NCBI GenBank assembly: GCA_009760855.2
Contig: WPIO01000050.1
Span: forward strand, 476,501 to 540,500
Source: Cristatella mucedo
Lineage: Eukaryota; Bryozoa; Phylactolaemata; Cristatellidae
DNA: 64,000 nucleotides
Direction of reading: 5' to 3'
The notes beneath the pieces are model-generated. The model was not told where the DNA came from, searched no databases, and was given only the letters and a program-made list of their open reading frames with translations. This document shows positions 12,401 through 23,379 of this stretch, one piece after another. Within the stretch, counting starts at the first letter, position 1. Each line of letters begins with the position of its first letter. Both the position numbers and the translations under genes were made by a program.

Positions 12401-12485
12401 GCAGGCGCACGTGCAGGCGCACATGCAGGTGCACATGCAGGTGCACATGCATGTGCACATGCAGGTGCACATGCAGGCGCACAAG
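12401..12485. repeat. 12-bp minisatellite (GTGCACATGCAG)
   Basis: About seven copies of a near-palindromic 12-bp unit; GTGCAC and CATG make each unit self-complementary. Cys/Thr-rich frames are artefacts. Confidence 0.9.
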
Positions 12486-12914
12486 CAAGCAAGTACCATG
12501 TGCCGTGGTCCAAGCCAAAGCCAAAAAAAGATACCTAGGGCCGTTGGCGAGTAGAACTCCTGGTTTGCATCTGATCTGGGGTCATGCAAAAGTAAGCAAG
12601 CCAAGCGTGTGGCAAAGATGCGAGTCAACTAGGGTGAAGGAAGGCTTACCTTAACAGGTGCCTGCTTTCATTTGAGATTCATTCGATGGTACTTGAGTCT
12701 GCGCAGACTGTGGCACTGGCCATAAACAGGGTCCCCACTTTCAGTGTACGTGAATCGGTAGCTTGATCCACAAAAAAGTCAACTACTAAGCGGGTCAAGG
12801 CGAGCCGACCTGAAGCCGAGGGCTGGATGGTGCACAACTACCAGGAAAGAGAAAGTGGGTCGGGCTGGGAGGCGGAAGCAAGCAACCGAAGCGATCTGCG
12901 GGTCACAGTGAGGA
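12486..12914. other. Unassigned sequence
   Basis: Nothing recognised. Confidence 0.4.
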
Positions 12915-13529
12915 TCTTAAAAAAGTTAATTCGATGCTTGACTAAGAGCCAGTGAAGCTCAAAAGACACGATCTGATTTTGCAACCATGCCACTGAAGAC
13001 ATCCCAGATGGGGTGCAGAGTAGTGTACCAGTTCATGAGGAGTAAGGGGATGGTCTGGGAGTCATCGATGAAGGGAACTGCAGTACTTTGGACGCCATGT
13101 TGCAAATGCGCGAACTGTTTAGGCCACCCTGCTCTTGCCTAAGCAGCCCTCAATTTTGGCAATGTGGCTCAAAGCTAAATGAACGCTGGCTTGACTGCAG
13201 TGAAAGACAAAATTTGGTCGTCTAATGACGAGTGATTTTGGATTGAGGATAGGTCCGCCAATCTCGAGGGTGAGGTATTCCAACATTCGGATGACACTCG
13301 GTTTGCACGTAGCTAATAGTTCGTTCTTATTGTCGTTAAGCTTCAGAAAGTTAGTGGTCATCCAAGTGCGGAATGTCGTCAATGCAAGCTGAGAGGTGAC
13401 TACGGAGCCGAATACAATGCATGGCAGATAAGAATCGAAGGATGGGCAAAGCTGAATGCCATTGGCGTAGGAATGAAAGCCGAGATTGCGTTTGGCAAGG
13501 GCGTCGGCCAGAGGGAGAGTGTAGACTCT
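12915..13529 (-). mobile_element. Diverged LINE fragment (RT C-terminal half)
   Basis: Minus-strand frame 13119-13382 reads NFLKLNDNKNELLATCKPSV, the region after YADD, close to Family A but clearly more diverged. It continues out of frame to 13529, where a + strand Family B element starts, giving a 5'-to-5' junction. Confidence 0.7.
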
Positions 13530-14835
13530 TCTAGATCTATCAGCTGTCTTCGATACAGTTGTCCTACTTGAACGATTGAGAATAAAGATTGGTCGAGCAG
13601 ACGAGGCACTGGCTTGGTATAAATAGAAATTGTCTGATCGTGTTCAATCCGTTTCGTGTGGGGATCAAGTCTCACTCACGAGACCGGTTACCTGTGGAGT
13701 TTCTCAAGGGCCCGGCCTCGGTCCCTTGCCGTTCTCCATTTATACTGGACCTCTCGGAAAAGTGATTAAGGCCCATAGAATAAGATATCGCTTTTATGCT
13801 GTAGACACTCAGCCGTATTTATCATTCAAACGGTCGGAATCTGCTGCGGCAACTGATAAACTGAGTGCTTACCTTTCCGACATTCGATCCTGGATGTCGG
13901 AAAACTTCTTGAAGCTAAACGACGATAAAATTGAGCTGCTGCTCACAGGACACGCTAAGCATGTGGCTGGATTAAAAGGCTTTGCTCTTTTAATAGGATA
14001 TGCTGTTGTGCGACCATCACCGAGTGCTCGAAATTTAGGTGTCGTTTTCAACAGTTGCCTCAATTTTAACAGCATTCAGAAGACTGCTTCTGCAGCTAGC
14101 CATCACGTCCGATCCATTTAAAAGATTAGAAGCTGTCTTCCACAGTGGCTTGCAAAACATTTAACTAGCTCCTTAGGTCTGTCTCGGCTTGACTATTGCA
14201 ATTCTCTTTGGCTGGGCTACCTAGGAAAGCAACTAGGCCACTGCAGCTGGCTATGAATATGGCTGCAAGGCTAGTATTCAAGTCCCAGAGGTTTGAGCAC
14301 GTGTCTCCTTTGCTAGAAGAGCTAGGATGGCTGCCGGTTGAGCAACGGATACAAAGCAAAGTTCTTATGCTGACCTACAAGGCCTGCCACGGCTTGGCTC
14401 CTTCGTACCTAGCTGAAATGCTGCACCAGTTTTAGCCTGTTCGCACCCTCAGGTCCTGTGTGGACAATAAATTAGCTGTCCCATTCTTACGCTTAAAGAC
14501 CGTTGGCGACAGAAGCTTTAGCTCTGCAGGTCCTAGACTGTGGAACTCGCTTCCACAATTCTTACGTAACTACTCTCCTACTGCCGAATATAGCTCATCC
14601 TTTCCAGTAGTCCTGAACTGCTACTTCCATGCTACTCACTACCTCAACAGCTCTCCTGACTCTGCTATGCTTCCCACTTTCTCTTTGTTGCGTGAGACGA
14701 AGTGTGTTGGATACCGAAAGCCGCTCAGGCCGTGAGTGGGCTATACAAAACTCTCCAGCGTAACACCCACACAGTCTTTGTGGCCTTGTGAAGTTACAGA
14801 CGGAGATACAATGCGTTACATTAGACAGTGAAAAG
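13530..14835 (+). mobile_element. Family B LINE, 5'-truncated and decayed
   Basis: Begins in RT motif A (CTAGATCTATCAGCTGTCTT) and continues through motif B, a degraded YADD region and the C-terminal domain in several frames (13630-14121, 14196-14435, 14460-14735). It ends GGAGATACAATGCGTTACATT, a short version of the (TTACA)n tail seen at 49478. Family B is an L2/CR1-like sister of Family A. Frameshifts make it inactive. Confidence 0.85.
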
Positions 14836-14954
14836 AAGAGCTATAAGACTAAACTCAGCGGCGGCCCATACTTCAAGGCTGGACAGATATGGATGACAGA
14901 CACTAGTTTGGGTTTACATTCTGCTATTTCTCCCCAAGAGAGATGAAGGTATCA

Positions 14955-15205
14955 GACCCAGTTTGACGCCACGCTCACGATACCGCTTAGACGCCACGCC
15001 CATGACGAGAGGCGCCCCAGAAGGATCTGGTGATAATTTGTGTCGGATGCCGCTTGCTGATCTAGCAGAGAGGGTCTAAGCTCATCAGCATTAATCAGAT
15101 TGTCCTTGTATAATCGAAGCAGGTGAAAATTTTCTAGGTAATGCTTAGCTCTAAATCCGGATTGAAACTTCCTTGCAAGACCCGCCAAGCAAGCTGATGC
15201 AAGCG
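14955..15205 (-). mobile_element. LINE reverse transcriptase fragment (unassigned family)
   Basis: Minus frame contains FQSGFRAKHYLENFHLLRLY followed by a run aligned with YNDLLRNAD of Family A. Only the fingers region is kept. Confidence 0.6.
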
Positions 15206-15227
15206 CATTATGTCCATGATTCACACC

Positions 15228-15390
15228 CTTCCAAATGCCGCGACCCTTTAACAGAGTTCTCCATGTTGTGGCGACACCCAACCATCATACAATTATCGTG
15301 TGCGAAATGTGGAAATGCGTGTTTTCCGATGGCCTTAGGCGCTTAGGTGACCCCAGTGAATTGTTCGTTCGACCCACAGAGGCGTTATAG
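15228..15390. mobile_element. hAT/SPIN-like non-autonomous MITE (degenerate)
   Basis: Shares with the copy at 28810 the words AATGCCGCGACCCTTTAA, TGTTGTGGCGAC, GTGTGCGAAA, GATGGCCTTAGGCG and TTCGTTCGACCC. These match, from memory, the internal ends of SPIN ('Space Invaders') hAT elements. Terminal inverted repeats are eroded and no target duplication is visible. Confidence 0.65.
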
Positions 15391-15639
15391 ACATCAACCG
15401 GTTCAATGCATAAGGAGATGGAGTTGGGACAACTTGGCCAAGAGGACGCAATAGTCTCTACGAGACAAATTTAGCGCCGACTTCAATAGGGAGACAGACA
15501 TGAAGAAAATAGGATAAGGAGAGCAGGGTAATTAGGGATTGGAGTCCGACAGGATTGTGAGGAGATGCAGTGCCATGCATTCCGCTATTCCGCTCCATCT
15601 TGGTCTTAGCCCAGGATAATATAATATATATCCAAGGAG

Positions 15640-15750
15640 CTCGCTCTACACGACTCTCCCAGGTCACGTGGGTCAGAGTCCTGCAGCGGACTATTCTTTA
15701 TCGCCCACCACAAGCGGCGGCGATAGGCTGCTAAGACTGTTGTTTCGCAG
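15640..15750 (+). mobile_element. SINE-A fragment
   Basis: Contains the post-head motif GTCCTGCAGCGGACTATTCT and CACCACAAGCGGCGGCGATA, the SINE-A body seen at 16525 and 42340. The head is eroded. Confidence 0.65.
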
Positions 15751-15959
15751 CACGAAGCAGACTGCTAGTTCAGCAAAGTGTCTTAGTAAGGAAGAATTTG
15801 AAGAAACTGTCCGACAAGTCGCAGTTAGCATCATTGAGCGGAATGCTTGTTTTCAGGTGAGTTAGTTAGGTCGCTGTTGGTGGATGTTAAACTTTTGGGT
15901 GAGTTACATTCGCGATTCGTCTAAATTTCTCTGAAACGAAAATCTTGATGCATCCTTAG

Positions 15960-16090
15960 CTAAAATGGAATATCAATCATTAATTATTAATTATTAATTA
16001 GTAAAAATAATATATAATTATCACTACATTACATTACATTATAATACAATTACCATTAATAGGTAATTAATTATTAATTATTAGATACCA
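15960..16090. repeat. AT-rich TAATTAT/TTACA simple repeat
   Basis: Repeated ATTAATTATTAATTA words with three ATTAC units near 16026. Possibly the remnant of a Family B tail. Confidence 0.6.
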
Positions 16091-16519
16091 ATACAAAAAG
16101 TCTTCGGATTCTGTCTCGGCCACATGTTCAAGTCTTGTTTAGTATTTCTTGCTTTTGTTATGTCAGCCGCATAGATAGCTGCGGGCTCCATGAGCATGAA
16201 CTAGCGCTCATAAAGCTCATAGAATTAGCTCTATGAGCTCTGTGAAATATGCATACGATCAAATGAGCAGAAAGCTGTGACGCAGGCCTGATAAGGTACG
16301 ATCGCGGTAGAAAATCCGGCCCGGAAGTGAGGCGGCCTTTTCATTACCATATGGGTTCTTGAGCGTGGGGGCAGGGAGGCAAAAAACTCAGACATTGCAA
16401 AGCATGTCGGAGCATGCTGCATCGGATGGGCTTTCGAAATTAACCACCGGATTCAACGCCGCGCAATATGAATTAACAATGACTCCTAGCCACACTAGCT
16501 TAGGTGGTTGCTTTTACGA

Positions 16520-16660
16520 CCTCGGTACCGAGGTCGGGGGTTCGATTCCTGCGGTGGGCGATTCTGTATCGCCACTGAAAGCGGTGGTGATAGCCGTAAT
16601 CGCTCTTCTGTCGTTATACTAAAAGAGGCTGTTTAATCAGCTTGGATTTATTTATTTAGC
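16520..16660 (+). mobile_element. SINE-A
   Basis: tRNA-like end with box B GGTTCGATTCC, then GCGGTGGGCGATTC, the CACTGAAAGCGGTGGTGATA body and the family 3' end AGAGGCTGTTTAATCAGCTT. Confidence 0.75.
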
Positions 16661-16792
16661 TCACAGAAATAAGAGAGCTTCTGCTGTTAGCGAGCTTCTG
16701 CTACTGACGACATTTCAACCAGAGCGTCCATTGTCTCGGCGCGATGCCAACGATGCGAATGCAAGCACAGCGGCCATGATTTCATCACATTC

Positions 16793-16828
<36 letters not shown>

Positions 16829-16839
16829 ATTTAATTCTT

Positions 16840-16990
16840 TAACTCATCAGTGCAGCGGCAGAGGAGCCTTAGCGGCTATTGCCGCCACTTGCAGCGAGCA
16901 ATAGTGGATCGCCCGCTGCAGGACTCGAACCCACGTGACCTGGGAGCGTCGTGAAGAGCGAGCGCCCTGACCCAGTGTCTTACGAAGCTC
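16840..16990 (-). mobile_element. SINE-A, reverse orientation, next to (CTG)n
   Basis: Minus strand shows box B GGGTTCGAGTCCTGCAGCGG and the SINE-A body. Its 3' end runs into (CAG)n on the minus strand ((CTG)11 at about 16795-16828 on +). Confidence 0.75.
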
Positions 16991-17349
16991 TGACGAACCT
17001 GGCAACGCCCCAAAGGTGCCATGCCCCCCAAAGGTGCTACGCCCCCAAATGCGCCGCGGTCCAAAAGGCGTCCTCGGCGGCGCAGAGCCTTAGCGACGGA
17101 CAGATCGCCGGCTCCAGCTGCAGTCAAGTCGACAGGCTTTGCTTAGCTCTGTAGCAACGTTTCCGCGCCTAGTTGCGGGTTGGCCGGGAGCCGAATGCTT
17201 GAAGGAGTGGAGAAGTGCACCGGGTCATCGGTCACCGGCTCCAATGGCCGGAGCTCCCGAAATATCTCGGGCTTCCGAGCCGGCTGGGCCGGTTGCCTGA
17301 CGCCACACAGAGGCCGCAAACGCTTCGCTGGAGCCCAAGATGGCCAAAG

Positions 17350-17545
17350 TCACCCAGATCGGTCCTGCAAAAAAGCCCAGTGATTAAAGTGCTCGCCCCG
17401 AGCGAAAAAGGCCGAAGTCGTGGGCTCGAGCACTGAGGCGTATGTAAAGCGCCTGAATAGAATTTAAGTTCTCTTGAGGCACATTACAAATTAATTGCTA
17501 TCATTATTATTATTATTATTATTATCATCATCATCTCGGATGCTG
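17350..17545 (+). mobile_element. SINE-B with LINE-type 3' tail
   Basis: tRNA-like head (AAGTGCTCGCCCCGAGCG, box B GGGCTCGAGCAC), then TGTAAAGCGCCTGAATAGA, the tail shared with Family A LINEs, ending in (ATT)n/(ATC)n to 17535. Confidence 0.75.
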
Positions 17546-17574
17546 CCCCGCAAAAACTCCTCTTAGCGGCTATC

Positions 17575-17655
17575 TATCTCCCCTCGCGACCATCATTAAG
17601 CATATAATTCACGAGCCCGCTCTACCAGCGAGCGACCTGCGGGTGCAGCGGCTGC
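17575..17655 (-). mobile_element. SINE-A head remnant
   Basis: Minus strand has a box A-like CGCTGGTAGAGCGGGCTCGT and CCGCTAAGAGG from the body. Heavily eroded. Confidence 0.4.
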
Positions 17656-17689
17656 GTCGCCGGCCGCCATCCCTAGCAGCGTTTCCATT

Positions 17690-17905
17690 GGCTGCTTCGC
17701 TGCTATCGAGTGCGGCTTAGTGACGTCGCGGATTTATGCTCGGCCGCGTGGCCGCTGGCTTCTCATTTCGAAGCTCCGGGTCTTCGCGCGGTCGCATTGC
17801 TCCCTCGAGCGGAAACTTCTATGCAGCGCGCCGTCGCCGAATAATTTTAATGGCACGGCTCCGATAGCTGAATCAGATATTTCGTCACCAGAGCTGCATG
17901 GGTTC
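17690..17905. repeat. Dispersed GC-rich repeat, copy 1
   Basis: Shares a colinear set of anchors with 19775-19985: GGCTGCTTCG, GCTTAGTGACGTC, CGAAGCT, TTTTAAT, CCGATAGCT and GAGCTGCA. Nature unknown: either a diverged local duplication or an undescribed interspersed repeat. Confidence 0.6.
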
Positions 17906-18400
17906 TGGGATGGTGCATGGCCACGCCTAGGCCAGGCTAGGCCGGACAGCCGGCAGCAAGGCAGCTCCGGGCCGATGCCAGGCCGGTAGGCCTAGGCCAT
18001 GAGCCGCCTACTTCCTGGTGCGGACTTGGTGGATTTGAAGAGCTGGAAACACGCCTGGTCCTGGGAATGTCAGGGGAAGAGAGTGGCGCTTGAGAAAGAC
18101 GGCGAACTATTCGAAGCTGATGGAAGCCCTCCATTTCGGACCTCACAGAGCTCGTCGCCGGCAATCCATCGGTCTGCATCGCTGCGCCGGAAAAAGTTGC
18201 AACAGTCGCCCACGACAACGACTCATAGGACGTCGCTCATCTGCGGCTAGCACTGTCACAAACCGAGTACGCTGTCAGGCTGCCCCGAGTCCCTCCAAGA
18301 TCTGGAATGAGACGCGCGAGCATAAAATTGATCAGGGCTCAATATTAGTAGCGGTGTCCGAATTATAGTAATTAGGAGTCGTAAAAGATCATACTACAAG
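17906..18400. other. Unassigned GC-rich sequence
   Basis: Frames on both strands (for example 17937-18218 -) are probably compositional. GGCCTAGGCC-like runs occur near 17924-18000. Confidence 0.35.
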
Positions 18401-18403
18401 TAC

Positions 18404-18490
<87 letters not shown>

Positions 18491-18505
18491 TATATATATA
18501 TATGT
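18404..18505. repeat. (CA)n and (TA)n microsatellite
   Basis: About 42 CA units followed by a short TA run. Confidence 0.95.
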
Positions 18506-19346
18506 GGATACATATTGCCGCCGTGCACCTGCAAGGTGTGGCGGTCGGCCGGGATGGCGGGCGGGCCGCTCCTACGACTAATAAGCTGCGCTTTGAGGCA
18601 GTTCGAGCTTAGCCTGCGTCTGTCGCTCGTCTGCGACTGCTGCTGGCTGCTGTCGCGTGGGCTGCGTGCAAGGTGAAGGACGTCAGTTCCCCTGTAAAGG
18701 ATTTTCGGGTTTCGTGCAGCCTGGCCGAGCGGCCCACTGGCCGCTCGGCGAAAAAGCGCGGCTAGCCAGCTGCATGTGCCGTTTGGTGGCCAGCGGGCCT
18801 GCCCGAACGTGTGTACGTAGTCAGACTCGGCTCCCACCCACCAGGCCAGCGGGGGAGGGGTGGCGGCGGCGGCAGCTGCCGCCGCTGCTGCAGCAACCCC
18901 TGGCTTCGCCTCTGCTAGTGACGTGGTCAGCGAGAGCGACGCCAAACGCGAGACCTTTGCGCTGGCCTGACAACTTCGCCCATGCCGCCTCGTGGAGATT
19001 TGCGTCGCAGCGATATCAATGCGCGGGGGGGGGGGTGGCGTCCGGGTGGGATTGTGGGTGGATGGATGGTGGGGGGGGGGGGGGGGCTTCAGCACACCGA
19101 CCCGCGTGCGGCAAGCACCGCAAGCAAGCGCTGCCCTCAAAAACAACACACGGCGGCTCCAACAGGCCGACCTGCGAAGGCGAGTTCAGAGTTCAGCCCA
19201 CGGCCGTCCCGTCAAAATACTGGCCGGGCGCCAAATGTCGAGGCCAAAGTTCTTTTTTCTCGCGCCGTGGCGCATCCCTGCTGCAGCCGGGAGCGGGTGC
19301 GTGGAATCGGAGCGCGGAGAGCGGAGGGCCTCCCCACCCCACACGG
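18506..19346. other. GC-rich region with long G-runs, no gene assigned
   Basis: Frames up to 354 codons are open because of composition and the adjacent heptamer array. At 19022-19087 there are runs of 11-18 G separated by short spacers, a strong G-quadruplex candidate. No conserved domain recognised. Confidence 0.5.
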
Positions 19347-19578
19347 ACAGTGAGCGCAGAGGGCAGAGGGCAGAGGGCAGAGGGCAGAGGGCAGAGGGCA
19401 GAGGGCAGAGGGCAGAGGGCAGAGGGCAGAGGGCAGAGGGCAGAGGGCAGAGGGCAGAGGGCAGAGGGCAGAGGGCCGAGGGCAGAGGGCAGAGGGCAGG
19501 GGGCAGAGGGCAGAGGGCAGAGGACAGAGGGCAGAGGGCAGAGGGCCGAGGGCAGAGGGCCGAGGGCAGAGGGCGGAA
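19347..19578. repeat. Heptamer minisatellite (GAGGGCA)n
   Basis: About 33 tandem copies of a 7-bp unit with few variants (GAGGGCC, GGGGGCA, GAGGACA). Three units equal 21 nt, so all frames look open (GQRAEGR-type peptide). The G-rich strand has regularly spaced GGG runs. Confidence 0.97.
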
Positions 19579-19656
19579 CTCGCGTCGGTTGGAGACGCGC
19601 CGAAGCATCTCGTTCCTCCTGCTGGCGACTCCCTCTGCGATTGCGATCGAGCGTCG

Positions 19657-19702
19657 GAATTTACCACAATTACCACAATTACCACAATTTACCAGAATTT
19701 AC
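19657..19702. repeat. 9-bp tandem repeat (TTACCACAA)
   Basis: Three to four copies with minor variation. Confidence 0.85.
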
Positions 19703-19774
19703 GCGTTCTGAAGCCGACTGACCTGTGGCTTCGCCGCCGTAAAGGCTGCGTGCTTTGATTGCAGCGGCCTTTAC

Positions 19775-19985
19775 GGCGGCTGCTTCGGGACGGCCGAGGG
19801 CCGCTTAGTGACGTCACGAGCGCACGCGCAGCGGCCCGTCTCGTCGCCTCGAAGCTGCGGATCGTCGCGCACGAGCATTTCCGTCAGCAGACGTTTCCTT
19901 GTTCTGCTTGTATGCGCCATAGTTTTAATCGCAAGGCCGATAGCTCTCGCCTCACGATGCGGTCGCGAGAGCTGCACGGTTTCTG
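19775..19985. repeat. Dispersed GC-rich repeat, copy 2, with a CRE palindrome
   Basis: Colinear with 17690-17905. It contains a perfect TGACGTCA at 19809-19816; the other copy has TGACGTCG. A shared promoter-like segment or an unknown repeat are both possible. Confidence 0.6.
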
Positions 19986-21310
19986 TCGTTTGCGAAAGAG
20001 GGCAGACTATCCAACTAAAAGAGGCATTATGCATCATGGAGCTCTGAGCTCTACTTGTGGATGGCTTGCCGGAAAACGCGGCATCGGTGCGCCGGAAATG
20101 CTCGCATCCAGCGACCGCTCTCAGCGGACGCCCCCCATGCATCGTTAGCGCCGAAAAGACCGAGTACGCCGACATTGAGTGCACGCGGCCCCAGGAAGGT
20201 TTGCCAGAGTACGTTGCAACCGACGCGGGGTCTGCGTCCGTGCCCCAGCAGGATTTGTTTGATTAACGGCTAATGCCGTCGTAGAGAGATAGCGGCGACG
20301 GAGGATAGCAGTGGCTCCGTGGCTCAGCGCGGTCCAAGGCCTAACCTGCTCGCGATGGCGTCTCCCGAGACGCGGCGAACGCGTCGGCCCGCTCGTGCGG
20401 GCCGACGCGAGGAGGTCCGGCGCTGTCGCCTTAATCTTCTCGCGGCAGTGCGCATCGACATGGCTCTGGTCTCGATCGCCTCTTTGCGCGGTTTCGGAGC
20501 GCTCGCGCGCAGCGTTCAGCTCATCAGGAAGCTGCGAAAGTCGCTTTTGAAGCAGCCGAGCGCGCGCTCGCACTAATGGTGAGTCGTCGTGCATCCGTGA
20601 CGCATGGCAATCTTTTACTCCCGATATAATCAGCAATTACTTCCTCCATTCAGGACTCGTTTCTCCGGAGGCAGTGGTGACAGTTTCGCCAGGGCAAAAG
20701 AGAAGAAGTGCGCACTGAGTGCTGAGGACGGAGGCTACGTCGCATCGAAACGCACCGACGATTCGCCTCGAGGACTTAGTAAGTCTTACGCCAGATGCGG
20801 CCACGGTACGCGGTCGCCCATAGATGTCGGGCAATGACGTCTTGCAGGCGTCTGGAACCCAAAGACTGGAAGGATGCGGTGCACAGGATGCTGATCGCTG
20901 TGCGTTGGGCTGGTGCTATCTCAAGCTCAGACACGGTGGCTGCCCTCGTTCCGAGATGCGATTGCCGTCTTTGATAATGGCAGCGGCGCTCCGGCGGATG
21001 CAGCAATTCTCTGTTCTCCATTGGCTCCGGCGGATAGAGTAGTCGTCAGCAAGCTGCCGAAACCTTTCTCACACATTTTAGTTTTAGAACGGCCAAGGCT
21101 TAGATTTACATTACACAGCGCTTGCATTGCTGCAATAAATATTATAGAAAATCTGAAGCCTTTCTGGTCCTATTTGCACTGTAATGGCACTGTTATGAAG
21201 TTATTAAGTCAAGGCAATCGAACTAAATGTAGTTAGCGATTATCAGCTTACAGATCGTAGCAGTTGCTTGTGTGGCTTCTGAAAATGTCCAAAGAGTCTG
21301 GTTCCTATAG
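19986..21310. other. Unassigned GC-rich region
   Basis: Overlapping frames on both strands; the longest are 163 codons at 20145-20636 (-) and 85 codons at 20319-20576 (+). Neither shows a recognised domain and they exclude each other. No repeat family seen. Confidence 0.35.
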
Positions 21311-21313
21311 TTA

Positions 21314-21733
21314 CTAGAAGCATGCAACTTGAGAGCTATGGTAAACCCAGAAGGGGTAATAGCTTATAAATGTTTGCCGTGCCTTCATCGACGTCATTAG
21401 GGACCCGGATGCGGTCGAGTAAAGCACCGCGGGCTGCTCTTTTAACGAGGGTTTGTAAACGTCCAAGATGAGGAGATTCAGCTGTGTCCTATGAGTCCAG
21501 GTGGTACCCAACCAGACAAGATAGGCAATGTACTGGTTAGATTCAATACTACGGTGTACATACAGCATGCGAGTGTAGCCTCGCTTTGGGCTTAGGATCA
21601 ATAAGCAGTCAAGGTCAGTGATAGTTTTTCCGTTCACCGTTCTTCCGTTTAAGCAAGTCGGCTGGGGGCGCTGCAGGCGAACGCTTTTGCAGCTGGCCTG
21701 AAATGGCTCTCTGCTTGAAAGTTCCCAATGCAT
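21314..21733 (-). pseudogene. Possible retrotransposon ORF fragment
   Basis: A 140-codon frame containing LSPKRGYTRMLYVHRSIES and AYLVWLGTTWTHRTQLNLLI. It is reminiscent of the thumb/C-terminal part of another non-LTR reverse transcriptase, but no catalytic motif is present. Assignment is weak. Confidence 0.3.
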
Positions 21734-21739
21734 AATTAC

Positions 21740-22600
21740 AACCGTTACTCTTGGGTTTCCCGCGTTTTATTTACAGGTATAGTTTAATAGTGCATGAAAT
21801 TCATCGTTGTACTAAGTGCGTTGGCTATGCCCTCAGAGGAGGGAACGGTCCACGTCTGCACCCAGCTTGGCTCAGTCCCGGCATACGCCGAAGCTCCCGG
21901 CATACGCCGAAGCAGCAAAAGAGATAAAGACTCACAGTAGGAACTGTTCAACAGCCTACTTAATAACTAAGACTACAGTAAGGCAATGTGTTGTTGGGGA
22001 TCCAGTGCCTGATGGGGAAACCCGTAAGCTGATGCTGACGTAAGCGACAGCTGGCGATCCCAGGATCCGTGGGCTGCTGCAGCGCCGGTATCTGGTCACG
22101 TGACACCATTAGGCCGGCATCCGAGCGTGCCGACTCAGAAAATATCAAATCTCTACTACTGACTAAAGCGAGGAATTCCGTCATTCCCTCCGTCACGCCT
22201 CAAGATGGCACACTCGCGTCACGTGGCGCAGCGTTGTCATCCGTGACCAGTACTTTCGGGAGTGACGCGTAATACGCGTGTAATGTGCGTCTACTATGAC
22301 TCAGTGAAGCGAGTGCACAAACGGTGAGCTGCTCGTGATGAAGGATAACAGGTTCCAGCACAGAATAAATAAGACAAAGCAAACGAGTAGCACATGCTAA
22401 GTAACTTTTCGCAGGTCAGAATCCGTCTTGCTTCGTCTTTGATGAAATGCAAAATCGCCACGTAAGCATTAGATCAAAAAGCAAAATCTCACAAACTTAC
22501 CAAGATATTCGCGAGGATGTGATTCAAAACATGGATAGGTTAAGCTGTATAATAATTGGAAACCCTATATTTTATAATCTACGGCTTCTCTATATTCGCG
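21740..22600. other. Unassigned sequence
   Basis: A short duplication (GGCATACGCCGAAGC, twice, near 21880-21912). Otherwise nothing recognised. Confidence 0.4.
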
Positions 22601-22604
22601 ACCT

Positions 22605-22720
22605 TGGTCATTCGTAAGGGTTCTGCTATGGCCGATACTTTATTGCCCACTGCAAGTAGTGGTGTTAGCCGTTAGGTCACTTTGGCCGCTCTCTAAATGC
22701 GGCTCTCAAATCATCGGACC
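22605..22720 (+). mobile_element. SINE-A, degraded
   Basis: Contains TTTATTGCCCACTGCAAGTA and GTGGTGTTAGCCGTTAGG, the SINE-A body without a clear head. Followed by a GATGC micro-repeat near 22748-22765. Confidence 0.55.
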
Positions 22721-22765
22721 TTTATCTTATAGACTTAGTAGAAAGCGATGCGATGCGATGCGATT

Positions 22766-23375
22766 AGGTGGCTCCTTAGTCACACGAGCTTGGGCTTGTG
22801 CTGTGCACATCTGACCCCAACATGGATCTAGAACGCTCCGCCTTACGTGAAGGTCATGGACGCCGCTGTAGCTGTCGAACTCGCTCTGCTATCTCCACCA
22901 TACCCGATTTCATTGGCGCTGGCTTCTTCTACGACTCGTCAGCAGCGCTTCGAGGCAATGGCATCACCAGCATCATCAGTGGCAAGGATTGGCGACAGTC
23001 ACGTGGGCAGTCACGTGTTTGAGGCTAAGGACTCGAGTACAAGAGCGGCTACAGCGGGTTAACGGCACCGCGAGATAATCGCTAACAGCACCTTCGCACG
23101 CAGGCCCTCGTCGAGCCAACTTTGGCTCGACGGTCGAGACCTGCGACTCCATGTCATGTAACGAGTTGACAGCACAGAGTAGAAGGGTAGGTGTGGTAGC
23201 TGGGTTCGCCAGGCGCTTTCTAGGCGCTCGCGATTTGCAACTTTGAGGGCACGTGGGCGGATGAGTCGGGAGGCAGGAAATTCTTTGTGTTCACTTGCAA
23301 TCTGGTTTGAGGCAGCTGCCAAGGTTCTTCTGCCGATACGTAATTTGTATCTCTCTATCAGCCGCAATTTATTTC
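22766..23375. other. Unassigned sequence
   Basis: No convincing coding or repeat feature. Confidence 0.4.
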
Positions 23376-23379
23376 CTCG

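Noticed and set aside
16795-16828. (CTG)11 as a polyglutamine or polyleucine coding repeat
   Set aside because: It lies at the 3' end of a reversed SINE-A copy and no exon structure surrounds it.
18657-19721. A 354-codon + strand ORF
   Set aside because: Open only because of GC-rich DNA and the heptamer array, whose three-unit period is 21 nt. All frames and the antisense are equally open and no domain is seen.
20145-20636. 163-codon minus ORF as a host gene
   Set aside because: GC-rich DNA with several overlapping open frames, Arg/Ala-rich, no domain, no splice or start support.
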